The translations under genes were made by a program, and so were the position numbers. The notes under the pieces were generated by a model. That model was not told where the DNA came from. It did not search any database and saw nothing but the letters and a program-made list of their open reading frames with translations. Source: Bacteroidales bacterium (lineage in GTDB: Bacteria; Bacteroidota; Bacteroidia; Bacteroidales; UBA7960). Taken from it: a stretch of DNA of 36,606 nucleotides. The DNA is taken from contig PXAA01000107.1 in the NCBI GenBank assembly GCA_003567205.1, positions 1-36,606 on the forward strand. Reading direction: 5' to 3'. Of this stretch, positions 32,851 through 36,606 are shown piece by piece; positions within the stretch are counted from its first letter, which is position 1; the number at the start of each line of letters is the position of its first letter.

Positions 32851-33171
32851 TTAGCAGTTAGATTCCCCTGTATCTATATCAATCATCAATTCATCAAACA
32901 TTGCCCGCAATTGCTTGATCCGCTCAGGATTAAGACAATATTTCCGCTTTGCACCTTCTGTTGTGCCTTTTATCAGTGATGCGTCCCTGAGTTCCTTTAA
33001 ATGTTGGCTCACAGTGGTCCGGCTAAGCGGGATTTCCATGTCAATGTCGCCGGTAATACAGGTCTTAATACTTGCAAGATATTTTAAAATAGCCAACCTG
33101 GCCGGATGGGCCAATGCCTTGAACATGGTTGATTTTTCTTGCAAATTCTTGTCAAATGATTCTATCTTCAT
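32851..33171 (-). CDS. arsR: ArsR-family metalloregulator
   Basis: 106 aa winged-helix repressor. The recognition helix region is L-S-R-T-T-V-S-Q-H-L-K-E-L (49-61), followed by a wing (G-T-T-E-G-A-K-R-K-Y-C-L). The classical E-L-C-V-C-D-L arsenite motif is absent; cysteines are C38 (I-K-T-C-I-T-G), C79 and C106 at the very end. It should repress its own operon (arsC, acr3) until arsenite binds. A clean promoter flanked by inverted repeats is immediately upstream. Confidence 0.9.
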   Translation of the reverse strand: MKIESFDKNLQEKSTMFKALAHPARLAILKYLASIKTCITGDIDMEIPLSRTTVSQHLKELRDASLIKGTTEGAKRKYCLNPERIKQLRAMFDELMIDIDTGESNC

Positions 33172-33185
33172 AGATCAATGAATTT

Positions 33186-33205
33186 ATGACGCAAATATAC
33201 GTCAT
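33186..33205. promoter_or_regulatory. Proximal ArsR operator candidate enclosing the -7 box
   Basis: ATGACG (33186-33191) and CGTCAT (33200-33205) form a perfect inverted repeat whose 8-base centre is exactly the -7 element. Binding here would block RNA polymerase. A related second site lies 30 bp away (three helical turns, centre to centre). Confidence 0.65.
33192..33199 (-). promoter_or_regulatory. -7 element of the ars operon promoter
   Basis: On the minus strand TATATTTG (33192-33199) fully matches TAnnTTTG, about 21 bases before the arsR ATG. The -33 position reads TTACG instead of TTTG, lying inside the distal inverted repeat. Confidence 0.7.
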
Positions 33206-33218
33206 ATTTTTTTAAATA

Positions 33219-33232
33219 ACGTAATTTTACGT
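33219..33232. promoter_or_regulatory. Distal ArsR operator candidate at the -33 region
   Basis: ACGTAA (33219-33224), TT, TTACGT (33227-33232): a perfect inverted repeat that shares the ACGT core with the proximal site. It covers the -33 region of the ars promoter and the last codons of the upstream rhodanese-like gene. Confidence 0.6.
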
Positions 33233-33669
33233 CATTTTTTCAGCCGGTCGCGGGGTTTGAGCTGGCAGGCACATGCTCCGGTAAGACGTTCATCGATATC
33301 TTCCCTGACAGGTAACCCATCCCGCTCCCACTCAAGAAAACCGCCGGCCATTTGGGCCACTTTTTTATAGTCATTTTCTTTCAGAAAGTTGACAGATTGC
33401 CTGCTTTTCAGGCCTGATGAATCGGCCAGGATAAGATATCTGTCTTTGGGTAGCTTGCGCCATGCTTTTTTAAACATAGACAAGGGAAGGAGAAAAATAT
33501 CCGGAACATCCGGGATTTTATAGTCTGAGAAGTCGGTTTCCCTCAGATCTACATAAAGCGCACCTTTCTGGACGGCCTCAGCGGTTTCGCGGGGCGTAAG
33601 GGTGAGAATATTGTTTTTAATACTTCCTGCATTTTTAAAGGGATTTCTCATGTGGTGGTTTTTTTTCAT
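33232..33669 (-). CDS. Rhodanese-like domain protein lacking the catalytic cysteine
   Basis: 145 aa. One rhodanese module: L-T-P-R-E-T-A-E-A-V, Y-V-D-L-R-E near 40, a strand-helix pattern and the late M-A-G-G-F-L-E-W-E-R-D-G-L-P-V signature. Where active rhodaneses have C-R-S-G-x-R, this has A-D-S-S-G-L-K-S, so it cannot carry a persulfide there. A C-A-C near the C-terminus (T-G-A-C-A-C-Q-L) is the only cysteine site. It overlaps the upstream P-loop gene by 35 bases; an internal ATG at 33651 would cut the overlap to 17. Role unknown. Confidence 0.78.
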   Translation of the reverse strand: MKKNHHMRNPFKNAGSIKNNILTLTPRETAEAVQKGALYVDLRETDFSDYKIPDVPDIFLLPLSMFKKAWRKLPKDRYLILADSSGLKSRQSVNFLKENDYKKVAQMAGGFLEWERDGLPVREDIDERLTGACACQLKPRDRLKK

Positions 33670-34207
33670 GTGTATCTAGAACCCATGCATTGTTTTCCCA
33701 GCGGATCCTGTTCAGATCAAAATCAAATGCTTCCCCGTCGAAGGAAATGAGATGATCTACCGGAATTGAAGTGTTCTGAAGTTTGTGGGTTGTTGCAAAC
33801 AGGCGGGTGATGTGAAAATGGACTGCCGGCCGGATGAATTGCCCCAGGGCGGCTGATTCTATGATCATAGGCTGATCGGATCCGAGTTCTTTCATAATGC
33901 TGGGAAACGCCCTTAAAAGGCCTTTGTCGTGGATGTTTTGGACATAATAGACACGTTTTGCCCCGCTACGTAACATTCGCGAACTGTCTTTTCTGCTGTT
34001 GAGGTTCTTTTCGCGTATGATCAACAAATTGTCTTCTCTGAGCAAAACCGAAATGTTGTCGGGCTGCGGGTGCCAGTGTGGTGTAATTTTTACGGCAACA
34101 ATGCCCAAATGGACAAATTTCTCTATAATGCGGCAACTCAGTGTCGTTTTTCCGACATTGCTGCCTGTTCCACTGATCAGGATAATATTCGGGTACTGTT
34201 TTTTCAT
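33635..34207 (-). CDS. P-loop NTPase, MobB/dethiobiotin synthetase-like
   Basis: 190 aa. Walker A is G-T-G-S-N-V-G-K-T-T in the first 25 residues, in the deviant style of MobB, BioD and cobyrinate-type enzymes; A-V-K-I-T-P-H-W-H-P and a late I-I-E-S-A-A switch-like motif also fit. Substrate unknown. It is translationally coupled at its start to the lipoprotein gene (TAATG) and overlaps the rhodanese-like gene at its end, so the three form one unit. Neither molybdenum cofactor nor biotin genes are near. Confidence 0.7.
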   Translation of the reverse strand: MKKQYPNIILISGTGSNVGKTTLSCRIIEKFVHLGIVAVKITPHWHPQPDNISVLLREDNLLIIREKNLNSRKDSSRMLRSGAKRVYYVQNIHDKGLLRAFPSIMKELGSDQPMIIESAALGQFIRPAVHFHITRLFATTHKLQNTSIPVDHLISFDGEAFDFDLNRIRWENNAWVLDTHEKKPPHEKSL

Positions 34208-34929
34208 TAATTCAAGTTAATGCCAATGGCAATGCCCAGCCAGGGCTTTTTTTGATATATCCAATGGCTTTTGTTTGTATCAGTCAAATAATCCCAGCCA
34301 ATGCCCAAACCCACTGTAAACTGGTTAACCGCTATAATGCCGGCCAATCCATTGCTCCAAACCACTCCATCGTATTCTTTCTCTGTATGATGATCGGTTA
34401 CAAATGGCGTAATATAGGTTGCACCAATCCCTGTAAATACACCAATGGAATATCCGAAATGGCCTGTTTGCATCACATGTTTGTCAGCCAATGTCGTGGA
34501 ATAATTCAGCTTGTACAGATCCCGCCTGTATCCAACATAAAGGGCTCCATTTATGCCGGAATTCAATTGCTCGGGAAATAAAGAAGTACCTGGCCTGAAT
34601 TTTACCGGGAAGGTCATCAGGTCCAGGTCAAAACTGGGTTGAACAAGCCGGATATTACCATATTCGGGAGTTTGCCCTGTTTTGGCCGTTAGACTCAGTG
34701 GGGCAATTTCTTCGTGTATTGACAATTTCTGACCGGTTTTCACCAGGGGGTAGATGATGATGTCATTGTGTTCGGATTCAACATATATTTCCTGTGTGAT
34801 CCCCTCAAACACATCGCTTCTATATATGCCATCGGGGGGCCGGGAGGCCGGTTGTTCAAAAAGTACAGCGCAACTGCTATGCAGAAAAAACATAAAGAAC
34901 ATTGCAATGATCATCAATTTGTTACTCAT
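34207..34929 (-). CDS. Putative lipoprotein with beta-rich C-terminal region
   Basis: 240 aa, not recognised. The signal peptide ends in a plausible lipobox (H-S-S-C, C20). The remainder alternates polar and hydrophobic residues with many Gly and aromatic residues (A-L-Y-V-G-Y-R-R-D, then repeated G-x-G-x pairs near the end), like a small outer-membrane beta barrel or beta sandwich. First gene of the set leading to the P-loop and rhodanese-like genes, with a TAATG overlap. Confidence 0.65.
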   Translation of the reverse strand: MSNKLMIIAMFFMFFLHSSCAVLFEQPASRPPDGIYRSDVFEGITQEIYVESEHNDIIIYPLVKTGQKLSIHEEIAPLSLTAKTGQTPEYGNIRLVQPSFDLDLMTFPVKFRPGTSLFPEQLNSGINGALYVGYRRDLYKLNYSTTLADKHVMQTGHFGYSIGVFTGIGATYITPFVTDHHTEKEYDGVVWSNGLAGIIAVNQFTVGLGIGWDYLTDTNKSHWIYQKKPWLGIAIGINLN

Positions 34930-34954
34930 CGTTTTGGATTTTAAACATCGGTTG

Positions 34955-35854
34955 TTACCACAATTTTTCCGGATATATGTTTTCTGTGACCATTTTACGA
35001 ATGAAAGCAGCAGCAGTCGCCTTGTCCTGTTTATATGTCACACCAAACCACCTGGCTTTGCTTTGAAGCACCCTTACGTTCGCCTTGTTCTCCCTGATGA
35101 GTTCATCAACTACAAAAGGAATATAAATTTCAACCGATGGGTCATCGAGGTTTTTGGTGAGAAAAGCTATAAGCTTTTCATCCAGATGCAGAAATACATC
35201 TGGAGTAAAGCCCCAGAAATTCATGGAAACAATATCGTCGGGGTGCAGGGCAATGGCTTCTTTTTGGCTGATGATTTGCCCGTTTGCGTTTTTTTGTATG
35301 GCGGTGTATTCCTGCACATTTTGAAGCTTCCCGGATGTATTTACCTTGCATACGCCTCTCGACACGTGCCCATGATCAGAAAGCGTATTTTCCAGGCGGT
35401 AACCGCACATAGCATATTGCCCTGTTGCACCTGCACCAATCGATTGGAAATACTCTGCCATTGCCCGGAAAGCCTCCCTCCCGTAAAAATCATCGGCGTT
35501 GATAACGGCAAAATGTTCATCGATAATATCGCGAGCTATCCAAATGGCATGTCCGGTCCCCCATGGTTTTTTGCGATCCGGCGGACAAGTAAAACCTGCC
35601 GGCAGATTCTCCAATTCCTGGAAAGCAAGATCTGTCCGGATCTTGTCGTTAATTTTATCCAATACTTTTTCGCGAAAGGCTCTTTCAAAACTGCGTCTGA
35701 TCACAAAAACCACCCTGTCAAAACCGGACGCAATGGCATCATACACTGAATAATCCATGATGCATTCTCCGGAGGGACCAATCTGGTCGATCTGTTTGAT
35801 CCCGCCATACCTGGTGCCCATACCAGCGGCTAATACCAATAACGTTTTTCCCAT
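34955..35854 (-). CDS. Sugar-phosphate nucleotidyltransferase-like protein
   Basis: 299 aa GT-A-type NTP transferase. The nucleotide loop is L-A-A-G-M-G-T-R-Y-G-G-I-K-Q (8-21), with G-T-G-H-A near 98 and the metal-binding N-A-D-D-F-Y-G near 118. It resembles glucose-1-phosphate uridylyl/thymidylyltransferases and the shorter Bacteroidetes homologues annotated only as nucleotidyltransferase. The nucleotide and sugar cannot be read. It lies 25 bases before the lipoprotein gene on the same strand and could be the first gene of that transcript. Confidence 0.83.
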   Translation of the reverse strand: MGKTLLVLAAGMGTRYGGIKQIDQIGPSGECIMDYSVYDAIASGFDRVVFVIRRSFERAFREKVLDKINDKIRTDLAFQELENLPAGFTCPPDRKKPWGTGHAIWIARDIIDEHFAVINADDFYGREAFRAMAEYFQSIGAGATGQYAMCGYRLENTLSDHGHVSRGVCKVNTSGKLQNVQEYTAIQKNANGQIISQKEAIALHPDDIVSMNFWGFTPDVFLHLDEKLIAFLTKNLDDPSVEIYIPFVVDELIRENKANVRVLQSKARWFGVTYKQDKATAAAFIRKMVTENIYPEKLW

Positions 35855-36245
35855 AGAATAAACCCTGATGAATCCTTGTCAAAAGTATGAAAATATGACA
35901 AACTCAGGAAAAGGACAACCGGTTTACTGTATCAATTACGGTAAAGAATATTTTTTTTGTGCATTATACATAACTTTCCAGGTGCTCCTGTGCGTCTTTA
36001 TAAGGTGCTTTGAAACGCTTCAGCCGGTTTCCCCAGAAACCTATGGATTGTAAAGGAAACGAAAAAGTGGTCGTATTTACCTGTCCGGCTCCGCCAGGGG
36101 TGCTCCGGATGTGTCGCCATGAATTTGATATATAAAAATCAATCAGAAAGAAATAAATGTGAATAAATATTTTCTGTATGAAAATTAATATCTTTATCTC
36201 CTCCACCGAATTAGCGTTTAATTACATAATTTAAAAAGTTCAATT
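35855..36245. other. 391-base intergenic region with no supported gene
   Basis: Between the nucleotidyltransferase (-) and the DUF4438-like gene (+). It is AT-rich at both ends with a GC-richer core at about 36000-36120. An 80-codon minus-strand open frame (35964-36206) crosses the core; its first third is a low-complexity Ile/Phe-rich translation and its last 45 residues look more protein-like (ending F-K-A-P-Y-K-D-A-Q-E-H-L), so the core may be a gene relic. I see no clear promoter pair, riboswitch or repeat. Confidence 0.45.
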
Positions 36246-36606
36246 ATGCGTAATTACTTTTTTTTTCAATCCCTTTTAATGGCCCTGGTTTTTGCCAGCG
36301 GCCATTTGTTTGCCCAACAAGAGCCACTCACTGCTGTTGAATATAACGAAGAATACCTCGTAAAAATGGCTGTGGTGGGCCGCATAGCGGAAGCCCGGTT
36401 AGGAAACCCTCCATATCGTCTGGGTGCAGATGGAAGCGTGAGGGTGCTACCGGCTACCGGAAGCATTACCTATAATTTTCGCACTGGTGATTCAGCCGTA
36501 AATCTTGCAGGCGACCATGTGGAACCAGCTGTCACCCTCTATAATCCCGGGAGCAGCAATGATCGTACCAGTGGTGAAAGCCGCGGATTCAATATTTTAT
36601 CCTGTA
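36246..36606 (+). CDS. Secreted DUF4438-like protein, N-terminal fragment
   Basis: The frame stays open to the end of the window, giving 120 residues. ATG 36246 begins a signal peptide (M-R-N-Y-F-F-F then L-L-M-A-L-V-F-A, cleavage after L-F-A near 23). The mature part has G-N-P-P-Y-R-L-G-A-D-G, then V-L-P-A-T-G-S-I-T-Y-N and G-D-H-V-E-P-A-V-T, a run I associate with DUF4438 proteins, which have no known function. A secreted version is unusual to me but I cannot check. Only the first part is visible. Confidence 0.6.
   Translation, partial: MRNYFFFQSLLMALVFASGHLFAQQEPLTAVEYNEEYLVKMAVVGRIAEARLGNPPYRLGADGSVRVLPATGSITYNFRTGDSAVNLAGDHVEPAVTLYNPGSSNDRTSGESRGFNILSC

Noticed and set aside
34754-35749. 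A 331-codon plus-strand open frame
   Set aside because: It lies antisense to the nucleotidyltransferase and lipoprotein genes, which have clear family motifs, and its translation is rich in Cys, Phe and Ile without domain features.
36246-36606. Overlapping 66-codon minus-strand frame (36266-36466)
   Set aside because: The plus-strand frame has a signal peptide and family-like motifs and stays open to the window end; the other strand is its shadow.

Overview
The window is a stretch of ordinary chromosome from a member of the Bacteroidetes, most likely a Bacteroidia/Bacteroidales-type lineage. Evidence: perfect matches to the Bacteroidetes -7 promoter element TAnnTTTG before the SRP RNA, the cold-shock gene and the ars operon; start codons that mostly lack a Shine-Dalgarno sequence; Bacteroidetes families such as DUF4199 and DUF3078; the recF-DUF721 pair; and the Bacteroidetes-type glycogen cluster (debranching enzyme, GT4 synthase, GH57, DUF3417-type phosphorylase). 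I see no insertion sequence, prophage, CRISPR array, tRNA or rRNA.

Layout. 1-2048 (+): the 3' end of gcvT, a ComB-like phosphatase, and a secreted zinc phospholipase C/S1-P1-like protein preceded by a 14-bp inverted repeat. 2068-2706 (-): an unknown secreted protein. 2810-10877 (+): glycogen debranching enzyme, GT4 glycogen synthase-like protein, GH57 glucanase, and a large phosphorylase fused to a shortened glycogen-synthase (GT3-like) half. 10932-13119 (+): fabG, recF and a DUF721/DciA-like gene. 13124-17485 (-): a tight four-gene operon in the order NfeD membrane protease, pncB, pncA, and a duplicated OB-like protein of unknown function. 17563-18331 (-): transaldolase just downstream of the 4.5S SRP RNA gene. 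18459-22683 (+): DUF4199 membrane protein, GT2 glycosyltransferase, miaA, M14 peptidase. 22695-26201: DUF3078 protein (-), SDR (+), 4Fe-4S APS reductase CysH (-), MBL hydrolase (-). 26365-30846 (+): Mpl ligase, ung, rlmB, a LutA-like CCG protein, type II pantothenate kinase. 31031 (+): cold-shock protein with a long leader and a strong terminator. 31337-33171 (-): arsR-arsC-acr3. 33232-34929 (-): lipoprotein, P-loop NTPase and rhodanese-like protein. 34955-35854 (-): sugar nucleotidyltransferase. The window ends inside a secreted DUF4438-like gene at 36246 (+).

How it works together. The glycogen block would make (GT4), debranch (GDE), hydrolyse or rearrange (GH57) and phosphorolyse (GlgP) an alpha-glucan store; no glgC or glgB lies here. 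pncA and pncB recycle nicotinamide to NAD. The ars operon detoxifies arsenate (reduction, then ACR3 export) and has a well-formed operator/promoter. Most other genes are housekeeping: DNA repair, tRNA and rRNA modification, peptidoglycan recycling, CoA synthesis.

I found no clear novel multi-gene system. The best candidates for new biology are the phosphorylase with a vestigial GT3 half, the tandem OB-like protein coupled to pncA, the P-loop/rhodanese/lipoprotein cassette, and several well-formed palindromes at promoters.
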